From: Pedobacter miscanthi
GTDB lineage: Bacteria > Bacteroidota > Bacteroidia > Sphingobacteriales > Sphingobacteriaceae
DNA: 32,036 nucleotides
Reading direction: 5' to 3'
Assembly (NCBI RefSeq): GCF_003315595.1
Contig: NZ_QNQU01000018.1
Location: forward strand, 113,360-145,395
In this document: in pieces, positions 23,612 through 32,036 of the stretch
Layout of the letters: every line of letters begins with the position of its first letter
Numbering within the stretch: the stretch's first letter is position 1
Position numbers and translations under genes: made by a program
Notes under the pieces: generated by a model
What the model saw: the letters and a program-made list of their open reading frames with translations, nothing else
What the model was told of the DNA's origin: nothing
The model's database searches: none

Positions 23612-25537
23612 ATGAAAAATATAATACAAACAAAAAAGATCTGGCCGGTACTGGTTTTCCTGCTGTTTGCCGTTTCTTCCTGTAAAAAATTCCTGGATGT
23701 GGTTCCGGATAACGTACCAACCATCGATAATGCCTTTACCAGTAAAAATGAGGCCGAAAAGTTTTTATTTACCTGTTATTCTTATTTACCAAAAAATGGT
23801 GATGTGATGAGTAACCCGGGTTTTCTGGCCGGAGATGAACTCTGGATCCCGAATAGCCGCAGGGGAACCTTCGATACGCAGGGCGGATTGATGAACTGGG
23901 ATATTGCCCAGGGACGTCAGAACTCGGCAAATCCGATCAGTGGCGTTTGGACCAGCAGGTACCAGGCCATCAGGCAATGTAATATTTTTCTCGAAAACAT
24001 TAAGGATGAAGAGAAAGCATTCGATTTAACACCTGATTTAAGAGCCCGCTGGCTGGCCGAGGTAACCATTTTAAAAGCATTTTATAACTACGAACTTTTA
24101 AGGATGTACGGCCCGGTTCCCATTGTAGATAAGAACATCGATATCGATGCACCTACTTCAGAAATGATGGTAAGCCGGTCGCCTTTCGATGACTGTGTAA
24201 ATTATACCGTAAGCCTGATCGATAAATCTTACACTTCCCTGCCAGTGGTAATAAGCGATAGAACGAACGAACTGGGAAGAATTACACAGCCTATTGCATT
24301 GGCCATTAAAGCCAAGCTGTTGTTGCTGGCTGCAAGCCCCTTGTTTAACGGCAATACCGATTACGCCCGACTGGTAAATAAAGACGGAACACCATTGGTA
24401 AAAACCACTTTCGACCAAAACAAATGGACCCGTGCCATGCAGGCTGCAAAAGCGGCAATTGATGTAGCTGAGCAGGCAGGAATTAAATTATATACAGCTG
24501 TTCCAAACACTGTGCTTTCGCCTTTTACCAATCAGCAGATGACCTTAAGAAACGCAATTTCGGAACGCTGGAACAGCGAACGCATTTGGGGTTTATCAAA
24601 CAGTTATGCCGGCCAATTGCAGCGCGTGGCAATGGGCTGTTTAGCCTCTTCTTTTACACCCAACAATTCGAATGGCCAGTTGTCTGCCCCGATGAAGATC
24701 GCAGATCTTTTTTATACCAAAAACGGGGTACCGATGAATGAGGACAAGACACTTAATTTTACGGTGAAGAATGAGTTAAGAACCGCTACACGCGATGAGC
24801 GTTTCGCCATAAATGAAGGTTATCAAACGGCACGTGTAAACTTCGACCGCGAGCCGCGTTTTTATGCCGATCTGGGTTTTGATGGCGGTACCTGGTACAT
24901 GATAGCCAATAACCCTGGAGTTGGCGACGAAGGTACTTTTTACATGCAGGCCAAATATACCCAGCCTGGTAATTCGGGTGCCGAAGGTTATTATAACGAA
25001 ACCGGATATTTTATCAAAAAACTGGTAGAGGCCAATTTAACCAATTCCAGTACCGCCAATACGGTTAAACCATACGACTGGCCCGAAATCAGGCTTGCCG
25101 ATATCTATCTGATGTATGCTGAAGCCGTAAACGAAGCCAACGGACCAACCGACCCTGAAATATATAAATATCTCGACCTGATCAGAACCAGGGCCGGATT
25201 ACAGGGCGTAAGAGATTCGTGGAATAATTATGTGGACAATGGTGCGGCAAAATTAGGCGATAAGGAATATGTAAGACAGCTCATCAGGCGCGAAAGAGGC
25301 ATTGAACTGGCCTTTGAAGGAAGCCGTTTCTGGGATTTACGCAGGTGGAAAACCGCAGCAACAGAATTAAACGGACCTATTTCAGGCTGGACCATCAGTC
25401 AGGTTGCCCCGATCGGTTACTATCAGAACAGGGTAATCTACAACCAGACCTTTATTGCGCCCAGAGATTATCTGTGGCCTATCCAGACAGGTGCTTTCAG
25501 GGTAAATACCAATTTAGTTCAAAATCCAGGATGGTAA
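23612..25537 (+). CDS. SusD/RagB-family surface glycan-binding lipoprotein
   Basis: 641 residues with a lipoprotein signal ending VSSC (Cys24), then KKFLDVVP, the usual start of mature SusD proteins. N-terminal helices form TPR-like repeats (ILKAFYNYELLRMYGPVPIVD is a typical segment near residues 150-170), and the C-terminal signature RRERGIELAFEGSRFWDLRRW is present near residue 570. It caps the SusC barrel and binds the glycan at the cell surface. It is somewhat longer than the common 500-600 residues. Confidence 0.95.
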   Translation: MKNIIQTKKIWPVLVFLLFAVSSCKKFLDVVPDNVPTIDNAFTSKNEAEKFLFTCYSYLPKNGDVMSNPGFLAGDELWIPNSRRGTFDTQGGLMNWDIAQGRQNSANPISGVWTSRYQAIRQCNIFLENIKDEEKAFDLTPDLRARWLAEVTILKAFYNYELLRMYGPVPIVDKNIDIDAPTSEMMVSRSPFDDCVNYTVSLIDKSYTSLPVVISDRTNELGRITQPIALAIKAKLLLLAASPLFNGNTDYARLVNKDGTPLVKTTFDQNKWTRAMQAAKAAIDVAEQAGIKLYTAVPNTVLSPFTNQQMTLRNAISERWNSERIWGLSNSYAGQLQRVAMGCLASSFTPNNSNGQLSAPMKIADLFYTKNGVPMNEDKTLNFTVKNELRTATRDERFAINEGYQTARVNFDREPRFYADLGFDGGTWYMIANNPGVGDEGTFYMQAKYTQPGNSGAEGYYNETGYFIKKLVEANLTNSSTANTVKPYDWPEIRLADIYLMYAEAVNEANGPTDPEIYKYLDLIRTRAGLQGVRDSWNNYVDNGAAKLGDKEYVRQLIRRERGIELAFEGSRFWDLRRWKTAATELNGPISGWTISQVAPIGYYQNRVIYNQTFIAPRDYLWPIQTGAFRVNTNLVQNPGW

Positions 25538-25553
25538 TCATAAAAATTAAGAA

Positions 25554-26780
25554 ATGAAATTAATTAAATCAATTTTAATATTGGCATTGCCCTTAATTAC
25601 AATATTAAGCGGCTGTCAGAAAGATATCATCGGTCCGTTGGGTAACAACCCAAATCCACCGGGGCCTGTAAAAAATGTACAGGCAACCAGCCAGTCGGGC
25701 CAGGCAACGCTTACTTATGAGTTGCCAACAGATCAGGATATCGCTTATGTAAAAGCAGAATACACACTCCTGTCTGGCGCAAAACGAGAAGTGAGGGCAT
25801 CATTTTACACTAGTCAGATGGTGGTTGATGGTTTTGGTGATACAGAAGAGCACGAAGTAACCCTTAGGGTGGTAAACAAAAGCGAAGTGGCATCTACACC
25901 TGTAATTGTAAAAGTTAAACCATTGGAAAATGCCATCCGGATTGCCTTTAGAACCATGAAAGTAATACCGGCTTTCGGCGGTGTAAATGTTTCACTCAAA
26001 AACACCACCAAAGCTAACCTTTCCATTATCCCCATGCGTTTAGAGGGTTATAAAGGTTGGGTGGCTTTTGACGGAATCTATACTTCTGCGGCCGATATTA
26101 GTAAAAACATCCGCGGTTTAGATACCATTCCGGTAAAAATCGCCGTAATCATCCGCGATCGCTTTCTCAATCAGACCGATACCCTGTTTACAACCGTGAA
26201 ACCATTGTTTGAATTACCGCTGGCCAAAACCTTATACAGGGAAATGCAACCGGTTATATGGCCAGGAGATCAGCGCGCAAATTTCTCGAACAACGGGACA
26301 GACCCAACCGGTGTAAAGGCCATGTGGGACGGACAAACAGTAAATTTCCCGAGTGTAGCCTATACGCCGCCCACCATTACCGATCAGGGTCCCCACTCCA
26401 TCACGTTCGATCTTGGCCAACTGGCCCAGCTGAGCAGGCTGGTAATATGGGATTATCCTGAAACCATCAGCGGAAGGAAAACCTACTATTACCGTGGTAA
26501 CATGAAAAATTTCGAAATATGGGGTTCGGCAAATCCAAATCCTGATGGTAGTTACGACAGCTGGTACAAACTGGGAACTTACACTTCGGTAAAACCATCT
26601 GGCCTGCCCTATGGCGAGGTAAGCGATGAAGATCAAACCACAGCTGCTGCAGGTTTAAGTTATGATCTGGATATCAATGTGCCTAAACTGCGTTACCTGC
26701 GGATTAAATGTATCAACAACTGGCAGGGAACAAATTTCCTGATGATTACCGAGGTACAGGCTTATGGAAACCCTAAATAA
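25554..26780 (+). CDS. PUL surface lipoprotein, DUF4959/DUF5126/DUF5000 type
   Basis: 408 residues, lipoprotein signal ending LSGC (Cys21). The order of parts fits a three-domain Bacteroidota PUL protein: an Ig/FN3-like N-terminal domain (about 36-125, GPVKNVQATSQSGQATLTYELP), a middle beta domain (about 128-225), and a C-terminal discoidin-like domain (about 235-405, DLGQLAQLSRLVIWDY and a final LRIKCINNW...ITEVQAYG) that may bind carbohydrate. It is an expected third gene after SusC and SusD and probably serves as a surface glycan-binding protein. It starts 16 bases after SusD. Confidence 0.8.
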   Translation: MKLIKSILILALPLITILSGCQKDIIGPLGNNPNPPGPVKNVQATSQSGQATLTYELPTDQDIAYVKAEYTLLSGAKREVRASFYTSQMVVDGFGDTEEHEVTLRVVNKSEVASTPVIVKVKPLENAIRIAFRTMKVIPAFGGVNVSLKNTTKANLSIIPMRLEGYKGWVAFDGIYTSAADISKNIRGLDTIPVKIAVIIRDRFLNQTDTLFTTVKPLFELPLAKTLYREMQPVIWPGDQRANFSNNGTDPTGVKAMWDGQTVNFPSVAYTPPTITDQGPHSITFDLGQLAQLSRLVIWDYPETISGRKTYYYRGNMKNFEIWGSANPNPDGSYDSWYKLGTYTSVKPSGLPYGEVSDEDQTTAAAGLSYDLDINVPKLRYLRIKCINNWQGTNFLMITEVQAYGNPK

Positions 26781-26789
26781 CGAAACAAA

Positions 26790-28151
26790 ATGAAAAAGAT
26801 GCTTAACATCAAGCTGATCATGTTCCTGTTTGTGATAGGGATAGCAGCATTTACATCCTGCACCAAAATGGATGACTTTAAAAAATATGTGGAAGGTGGC
26901 GAAATATCCTACACCGGCAGGGTCGATTCCTTAAAAATACGTTCAGGACGCAACCGGGTACTGGTTCAGGGCTTGTTTATCTCCGACAGGAAAATTACCA
27001 AATGTAAAATATACTGGAACAGCAGGCAGGATTCGTTAGTGGTGCCGGTTGAACGGAAACTTGCAGTTGATAGCCTTAACAAATACGTAACCAATTTATT
27101 TGAAGGAACCTATAATTTCGAGGTCATTACCTATGATGCGGCTGGTAATGCTTCCATTCCGGTGGTAAAAAGCGGCGTAAAAGTTTATGGCGATAACTAT
27201 GCCAACTCCCTGATCAATATGCCCATATCAGATGTTTCTTTAGATGGAACAACCGCCACAATTACCTGGGGCGGCCTCGATAAGGCCAACGGCCCGCAGT
27301 ATATGGATGTTTCCTTTACCAATACTGCAGGTGTAAAAACCAGGGTGAAAAAACTGGTTAATACAACTACGGCAACCCTTCCTGATTATAAATACCGGAG
27401 TACTTTCGATTACCGTACCGTATACCTGCCCGATACGATGGCAATTGATACCTTTTATACGGCTTACCGTGTTGGTGTTAATGCCCGTACAGATGTAACC
27501 GCTACTTTTGTTGCCAATCCGGGTAAAATGAACCCGGCAAGTACAACAGGTACCCAGTTTCAGCCTGTAAGCACTAGCCAGGGTGCCGTGGTTGCCGGAA
27601 ATGCGGCTACCTGGAGGAGATTGGCTTCGTGGACATCGAACGCACAGGCCAATAACTGGGGAACAGGTTTTGATACTTACGGTACCTATGTACAACGTAC
27701 GGCAGAAAATGTAACCAACTTCGGAACCATGTCGTTCGAGGCCGGAAAAAACACCACAACACCTGTCTTAAATACCATGACTAATGGTAAAATTTACCAA
27801 ACCCAACTATTACCTGCCGGCGAATACAGTTTAGAAGCACGTGTGGGTAATGCCAGTCTGGCTTCGGCAAGTTCGCTAAGCTATTTTGTGGCAAATGTGG
27901 GTACACAGCTGCCGGATGTTGAGGCATTGGCTACCAAAACAAGCCTGCTCAATCTCGTAAATACAAATGATGCTTCCTTTACGCAGATTAAACCTTCGGC
28001 AACAGGTGTGGCTTATACCATCAGTATCAATTTCACCTTAGATCGCCCAACCCAGGTAACTTTTGGTTTCGTGGCTACGCTTTTAGGAAACACAACAACA
28101 AATTACTACCTCAAAGTTTCAGGCGTAAGAATGAAATCGCTGGCTTTTTAG
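26790..28151 (+). CDS. PUL surface lipoprotein, DUF4998/DUF5013 type
   Basis: 453 residues, lipoprotein signal ending FTSC (Cys24). The N-terminal part (about 28-225) resembles DUF4998: KMDDFKKYVEGGEISYTGRVDSLK followed by FN3-like strands, split here as two stretches of the same region. The C-terminal part (about 260-450), with WRRLASWTSNAQANNWG and a closing beta-rich YYLKVSGVRMKSL, resembles DUF5013, a jelly-roll-like domain often at the end of SusD-partner lipoproteins. It is probably a second accessory glycan-binding protein. It starts 9 bases after the previous gene. Confidence 0.75.
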   Translation: MKKMLNIKLIMFLFVIGIAAFTSCTKMDDFKKYVEGGEISYTGRVDSLKIRSGRNRVLVQGLFISDRKITKCKIYWNSRQDSLVVPVERKLAVDSLNKYVTNLFEGTYNFEVITYDAAGNASIPVVKSGVKVYGDNYANSLINMPISDVSLDGTTATITWGGLDKANGPQYMDVSFTNTAGVKTRVKKLVNTTTATLPDYKYRSTFDYRTVYLPDTMAIDTFYTAYRVGVNARTDVTATFVANPGKMNPASTTGTQFQPVSTSQGAVVAGNAATWRRLASWTSNAQANNWGTGFDTYGTYVQRTAENVTNFGTMSFEAGKNTTTPVLNTMTNGKIYQTQLLPAGEYSLEARVGNASLASASSLSYFVANVGTQLPDVEALATKTSLLNLVNTNDASFTQIKPSATGVAYTISINFTLDRPTQVTFGFVATLLGNTTTNYYLKVSGVRMKSLAF

Positions 28152-28171
28152 CCTGCTGCAAAAAAAAAACA

Positions 28172-28213
28172 CTGAACCGGTTCGCTGCTTTTTCCTGCGG
28201 CAAACCGGTTCGG
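28172..28213 (+). other. Hairpin between surface lipoproteins and hydrolases
   Basis: CTGAACCGGTTCGCTGC (28172-28188) and GCGGCAAACCGGTTCGG (28197-28213) pair over 17 positions with one mismatch and two wobbles around an 8-base loop. It is preceded by an A-run and has no T-run after it on the plus strand, so it is not a classic plus-strand terminator. It could stabilise the upstream SusCD message or reduce read-through into GH18. Confidence 0.55.
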
Positions 28214-28262
28214 TATTAAACATTAATCAGGCTCACAAACAATGTCCCTACATTAATATCCT

Positions 28263-29318
28263 ATGAAAATAAAATACCATTACAAGCCGTCGAAACTGAT
28301 AAAATCCCTGTTGCTATTGTTATTAATTGCAACTGTTGCATTTATCCAGGGATGTACTGTCCTCAGCAAACAAAAAACGCAAACAGCCCAAAAGGTTATT
28401 GTGGCTTACGTAACCTCGTGGACCACTGTAATTCCTGATCCAAAACACATTACACACCTTAATTACGCTTTCGGACATGTAAATGATACATTTAATGGCG
28501 TTAGGATCAATAACCCCGATAGACTCCGAAAATTAACAGAGTTAAAAAACAATGCACCGGATCTTAAAATCCTGATTTCTATTGGAGGTTGGGGCAGCGG
28601 AAAATTTAGCGAGATGGCCGCATCAGATACAGGCAGAACTAAATTTGCGGAAGATTGCCAGCGGGTGATCAAAGAATATAACCTCGATGGAATTGATATA
28701 GACTGGGAATACCCGACCAATAAATCGGCAGGAATCTCATCTTCTCCCGACGATACCAAAAACTATACCTTAATGATGAAAGCCATCAGGAACAAAATTG
28801 GTACGCAGAAATTATTAACTTTAGCCTCGTCTCCTGATGCACATTATATTGATTTCAAGTCAATTCAACCGGTAATTGATTTTGTGAACATTATGACCTA
28901 CGACATGGGTAATCCACCCCATCATCATGCAGGTTTATTCCGTTCCAAAAACACCAAATGGATCAGCGCAGATGAAGCTGTAACGGCACATGTTAATGCC
29001 GGTATTCCTATAAACCAGCTGGTTTTGGGCATTCCATTTTATGGTCACGGTAAAAATGGTATTGCCGGTTATATAGATTACAAGGAAGTGGTTAAACTTA
29101 CCGGCTTTAAAACCCAGTGGGATGCAGATGCAAAAGTACCATATTTAGAAAATGAGAAGGGAGAACTGGTATGTACTTACGAAAATCCCGAATCGATACA
29201 GATTAAGTGCGAGTACCTTTTAAAACGGGGGATGCTGGGTGCCATGTACTGGGATTACGCAGGTGATACAGAAGATGGTGCACTGAGAAAAGCCGTTTAT
29301 ACAGGTATGAATAAATAA
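28263..29318 (+). CDS. GH18 family glycosidase, lipoprotein
   Basis: 351 residues with a lipoprotein signal ending FIQGC (Cys31). The GH18 barrel shows SIGGW (106-110), the catalytic motif DGIDIDWE (142-149, general acid Glu149), MTYDM (211-215) and a late MYWDYAGD with the active-site Trp. GH18 enzymes cleave beta-1,4 bonds next to N-acetylglucosamine: chitinases or endo-beta-N-acetylglucosaminidases acting on N-glycans. The compact size and lack of a chitin-binding domain do not decide between the two. It would act at the cell surface or in the periplasm, in the PUL with SusCD. Confidence 0.92.
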   Translation: MKIKYHYKPSKLIKSLLLLLLIATVAFIQGCTVLSKQKTQTAQKVIVAYVTSWTTVIPDPKHITHLNYAFGHVNDTFNGVRINNPDRLRKLTELKNNAPDLKILISIGGWGSGKFSEMAASDTGRTKFAEDCQRVIKEYNLDGIDIDWEYPTNKSAGISSSPDDTKNYTLMMKAIRNKIGTQKLLTLASSPDAHYIDFKSIQPVIDFVNIMTYDMGNPPHHHAGLFRSKNTKWISADEAVTAHVNAGIPINQLVLGIPFYGHGKNGIAGYIDYKEVVKLTGFKTQWDADAKVPYLENEKGELVCTYENPESIQIKCEYLLKRGMLGAMYWDYAGDTEDGALRKAVYTGMNK

Positions 29319-29338
29319 TGTTCAGGAATTAATTTTAT

Positions 29339-31132
29339 ATGATGAGACGTAGCATAATCGCGGTTTTAATATTCACCCTCTTTTATAACATTTGGCTTGC
29401 TAAAGCCCAAACAGCGCCGCAAAACGGCATTCAGATTTTGGTTAACCAGGTTGCCTATAATCAGAAAGGCACCAAACAGGCCATTGTAAAAAGTGAACAG
29501 CTCCTGCCCGATGGCCTGGGCTTTCAGCTTTTGGATACGGCAACAGGCCAGATCGTTTTTTCGGGAAAAGTTAAAGCTGGCGAACGCGTAGAAAGTTGGG
29601 GAACAGGATCTTTTTACAGCCCCGTTATTTTTTCTGATTTTTCCAAAAACGGAACCTATAAGATCCGTTTAACCGTAAACGGACAAACCATCAGTTCCTA
29701 TCCCTTTCAAATAGGCGATGCTTTAATCGGCAAGATTTCCATTCCCGCCATTGTGAACTTTTTTTACCACCAGCGCGCCAATTCTCCAGAAGAACTAAAA
29801 GCCGATCAGAATATCCGTTTGCATGGCAGCACCTGTACCGTTAATTTAACTGGGGGCTGGTGCGATGCTTCGGGCGATGTAAGTAAATATTTCTCCCACC
29901 TGGCCTACACCAATGTAATGTTGCCGCAACAAATCCCCATGGTTACCTGGTCTATGGCCAACACAGTAGAAACGGTACCTAATCTGCTGGAAAATATCGG
30001 GAGCAAAAAGGCTCTTACTACTGAGGCCGTTTATGGCGCTGATTACATTATGCGTTCACTCGATCCCGACGGCTATTTTTACATGACTGTTTTTAGCTAT
30101 TTCGATAAAAATCCATCTGCCCGCAGGGTTGTAGGTTTACTGGCCGATAGTAAAACAACCGACGATTACCAGTGTGGCTATCGCGAGGGCGGTGGTATGG
30201 CTGTTGCTGCATTGGCACGCATATCTCAATGGAATATCGATGGTGATTTTAAAGCTAAAGATTACCTTGCTGCAGCCGAACGTGCTTTTGCCCACCTACA
30301 AAAATATAGCCTACAATATGCTGATGATCATAAAAACAACGTGATCGACGATTATTGTGCACTAATGGCCGCCAGCGAACTCTGGAAAGCAACCGGTAAG
30401 GAACTATATCAAAAAGAAGCGCGCATTCGTGCGGAGAATCTGCATAAACGCCTCGCTCCTGCCGGATATTTTATTGCAAACGATGCTAACCGCCCGTTCT
30501 GGCATGCCGCCGACGCAGGTTTACCAATTATCGCATTGGTGAGGTATTTGGATGTAGAAAAAGACCCCGCATTTAGAAAAAGTGCTTTATTAACCATTAA
30601 AAAGGCGTTGGATTATAACCTGAGTATCACTAAAGAAACAGCCAATCCATTTGGTTACCCAAGGCAAAGCTTTATTTATAATGGAAAAGTGCAGAATGGC
30701 TTTTTTATACCACATGATAACGAAAGCGGCTGGTGGTGGCAGGGTGAAGATGCGAGGCTCGGTTCTTTGGCAGCAGCAGCTATTTTTGGAGGTCGTTTGG
30801 TTTATCCTGGTAATGGAGCCTATGGCGTAAAACCTGAGCTTGCGCAATTTGCAGATCATCTCGTATCATGGGTTTTAGGCTGTAATCCTTATAACATGTG
30901 TATGATGTACGGTTATGGACAAAATAATGTGCCCCACATGAATTCCATGTATGGTCATGGGACGGGAAAAGGAGGCATTTCTAACGGTATTACCGGGAAA
31001 GATGGAAAAGGTGATGGTTCTGGGATCGATTTCAAAATGATTGATAACGGAAATGAATGGCGCTGGACCGAACAGTGGATTCCACATACCGGATGGTTTT
31101 TGCAGGCAGTAACGGCCATGTCGCTCAAATAA
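29339..31132 (+). CDS. GH9 family glycosidase with N-terminal Ig-like domain
   Basis: 597 residues; signal peptide about 1-23 (cleavage near AKA). An Ig-like CelD_N domain (about 30-125, ILVNQVAYNQKG) precedes the (alpha/alpha)6 GH9 catalytic domain. The usual DAGD motif is GGWCDASGDVSKY here, with Asp176 and Asp180 as the acidic pair, and the late region EWRWTEQWIPHTGWF carries Glu578 as likely general acid. A Cys replaces the usual Tyr after GGW, and an extra Ser sits within the motif. Known GH9 enzymes are endoglucanases and, in chitin-related clusters, exo-glucosaminidases; the GH18 neighbour favours an amino-sugar or beta-glucan substrate, but this is inference. It starts 20 bases after GH18. 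Confidence 0.9.
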   Translation: MMRRSIIAVLIFTLFYNIWLAKAQTAPQNGIQILVNQVAYNQKGTKQAIVKSEQLLPDGLGFQLLDTATGQIVFSGKVKAGERVESWGTGSFYSPVIFSDFSKNGTYKIRLTVNGQTISSYPFQIGDALIGKISIPAIVNFFYHQRANSPEELKADQNIRLHGSTCTVNLTGGWCDASGDVSKYFSHLAYTNVMLPQQIPMVTWSMANTVETVPNLLENIGSKKALTTEAVYGADYIMRSLDPDGYFYMTVFSYFDKNPSARRVVGLLADSKTTDDYQCGYREGGGMAVAALARISQWNIDGDFKAKDYLAAAERAFAHLQKYSLQYADDHKNNVIDDYCALMAASELWKATGKELYQKEARIRAENLHKRLAPAGYFIANDANRPFWHAADAGLPIIALVRYLDVEKDPAFRKSALLTIKKALDYNLSITKETANPFGYPRQSFIYNGKVQNGFFIPHDNESGWWWQGEDARLGSLAAAAIFGGRLVYPGNGAYGVKPELAQFADHLVSWVLGCNPYNMCMMYGYGQNNVPHMNSMYGHGTGKGGISNGITGKDGKGDGSGIDFKMIDNGNEWRWTEQWIPHTGWFLQAVTAMSLK

Positions 31133-31175
31133 AAACGGAGAAATCGGGTCATTAACTTCTTAATTATGTAAAGCA

Positions 31176-31970
31176 ATGAAAAGTATTTTTTATAAACAAC
31201 TCATTTTAGGGCTGGCACTCCTGTTATTTACCATTTCAAATTTAAAAGCCCAGTATCGTCCGAAATTTAAAGTATTGGCATTTTACAGTAAAACGGTCGA
31301 ATCGGCCCATGTTAATTTTGCCGACGATGCCATCAGGTTCTTTAAGGATTTAACCATAGGAAAAACTTTTGTGTTCGATATCACTACCAATATGGACGAT
31401 ATGAACGACGAAAAGGTGAAAGATTATCAACTGGTGATGATGCTGAACGATTTCCCGACCAGTGATGCACAAAAACTGGCATTCCAGAAATATATGGAAA
31501 ATGGCGGTGGCTGGATGGGATTTCATGTAGCAGCCTATAACGATCGTACCACCAAATGGCCATGGTTTGTAGATTTTCTGGGCGGTGGCGTTTTCGACCG
31601 GAACAGCTGGCCGCCCCTGCCTGCAAAACTCGTTGTAGAGGATAATAAACATCCCATTACCAAAGCTTTGCCCAAAACATTTATTGCACCTGCCAACGAG
31701 TGGTATCAATGGAAACCAAGTCCGCGCGAACGTAAAAATGTAAAAGTGCTGGTTTCTTTGTCACAGGATAATTACCCTTTGGGTTTAAAAGATATTCTTC
31801 CCAGTGGGGATACACCTGTAGTTTGGACCAATACCGATTACCGGATGATTTACCTCAATATGGGCCACGGAAGCGAAATATTTAAAGATGCCACACAGAA
31901 CAAACTCATCATTGATGCTTTCCGTTGGGTAGTGGCTTCCGATAAAAAGGGAAATGTATTTAACCGTTAA
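31176..31970 (+). CDS. Exported ThuA-domain protein
   Basis: 264 residues with a signal peptide (about 1-25, cleavage near KAQ). The rest is a ThuA-like domain of the glutamine-amidotransferase fold: FKVLAFYSKTVESAHVNFADDA at the start, GGGWMGFHVAAYND (109-122) in the middle, and YLNMGHGSEIFKDA near the end. ThuA proteins are linked to trehalose and other disaccharide use, and ThuA-like domains occur near sugar oxidoreductases in Bacteroidota. Its reaction is not known. It is 43 bases after GH9 and likely closes the PUL operon. Confidence 0.85.
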   Translation: MKSIFYKQLILGLALLLFTISNLKAQYRPKFKVLAFYSKTVESAHVNFADDAIRFFKDLTIGKTFVFDITTNMDDMNDEKVKDYQLVMMLNDFPTSDAQKLAFQKYMENGGGWMGFHVAAYNDRTTKWPWFVDFLGGGVFDRNSWPPLPAKLVVEDNKHPITKALPKTFIAPANEWYQWKPSPRERKNVKVLVSLSQDNYPLGLKDILPSGDTPVVWTNTDYRMIYLNMGHGSEIFKDATQNKLIIDAFRWVVASDKKGNVFNR

Positions 31971-32036
31971 TGCAAACACGTCATGATCTGTGTCTCCATG
32001 GTCTGTGTCCCCACCAATGCTATTAACTTAAGCTAT
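31971..32036. repeat. Intergenic tail with repeated TCTGTGTC
   Basis: TCTGTGTC occurs at 31987-31994 and 32002-32009, and the stretch then runs CACCAATGCTATTAACTTAA to the window edge. It resembles dispersed intergenic repeats in Sphingobacteriaceae, recalled from general knowledge only. The window ends before a following gene appears. Confidence 0.3.

Noticed and set aside
27240..27695. 151-codon minus-strand frame opposite the DUF4998/DUF5013-like lipoprotein
   Set aside because: It lies wholly inside a well-supported gene, has Cys-rich odd composition, and no family resemblance.

Overview
The window looks like chromosome of a Bacteroidota bacterium, most likely a Sphingobacteriaceae member such as Pedobacter. 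The evidence is a SusC/SusD outer-membrane glycan uptake pair with accessory surface lipoproteins, many Bacteroidota-style lipoprotein signals, a clear TTTG-N19-TAnnTTTG promoter in front of a tRNA, moderate GC with AT-rich intergenic DNA, and little Shine-Dalgarno signal. The genus is inferred, not proven.

Layout. (1) 0.1-4.4 kb, minus strand: two exported glycoside hydrolases, a GH67-N/alpha-glucuronidase-like protein and an MGH1/GH63-like (alpha/alpha)6 enzyme, coupled by a TAATG overlap. (2) 4.7-8.9 kb, plus strand: a five-gene module (SDR dehydrogenase, FAH-family hydrolase, RhaM-type mutarotase, fuconolactonase-type amidohydrolase, LldD-like FMN dehydrogenase). It matches the non-phosphorylating L-fucose (or similar 6-deoxy-sugar) route that ends in pyruvate plus L-lactate; the sugar-acid dehydratase and a transporter are not in the window. 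(3) 8.9-11.7 kb: a lipoprotein aldose 1-epimerase (minus), divergent from a HAD phosphatase and a Nudix/winged-helix regulator (plus). (4) 11.87 kb: tRNA-Lys(UUU) with a good promoter and terminator. (5) 12-16.7 kb: an accessory-looking stretch with four 23-bp-spaced GTGGCCAC repeats, a truncated alpha/beta hydrolase, an ECF sigma factor with a Cys-rich tail, an SDR lacking its catalytic Tyr, and a lipoprotein with a TNT-type NAD glycohydrolase domain followed at once by a small cysteine-pair protein that may be its immunity partner. (6) 16.76-18.62 kb: a YtcJ-like amidohydrolase with a His/Cys-rich N-terminus. (7) 18.77-31.97 kb: a polysaccharide utilization locus: a membrane-anchored coiled-coil protein carrying the zinc ribbon and HTH of an IS1595-type transposase (minus), then on the plus strand SusC, SusD, two accessory surface lipoproteins (DUF4959/DUF5126/DUF5000-like and DUF4998/DUF5013-like), a GH18 lipoprotein, a GH9 enzyme and a ThuA-domain protein.

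How the parts may work together. The PUL would bind a beta-linked, probably amino-sugar-containing glycan, cut it with GH18 and GH9, and import oligosaccharides through SusCD. The membrane protein is the only candidate regulator next to it, since no hybrid two-component, SusR or sigma/anti-sigma pair is visible there. The fucose-type module would oxidise a deoxysugar released by other hydrolases, possibly the divergent pair at 0.1-4.4 kb. The two most unusual items are the transposase-derived membrane protein at 18.8-19.6 kb and the lipoprotein toxin/immunity-like pair at 15.0-16.1 kb. All assignments are by eye from sequence; no database search was run.
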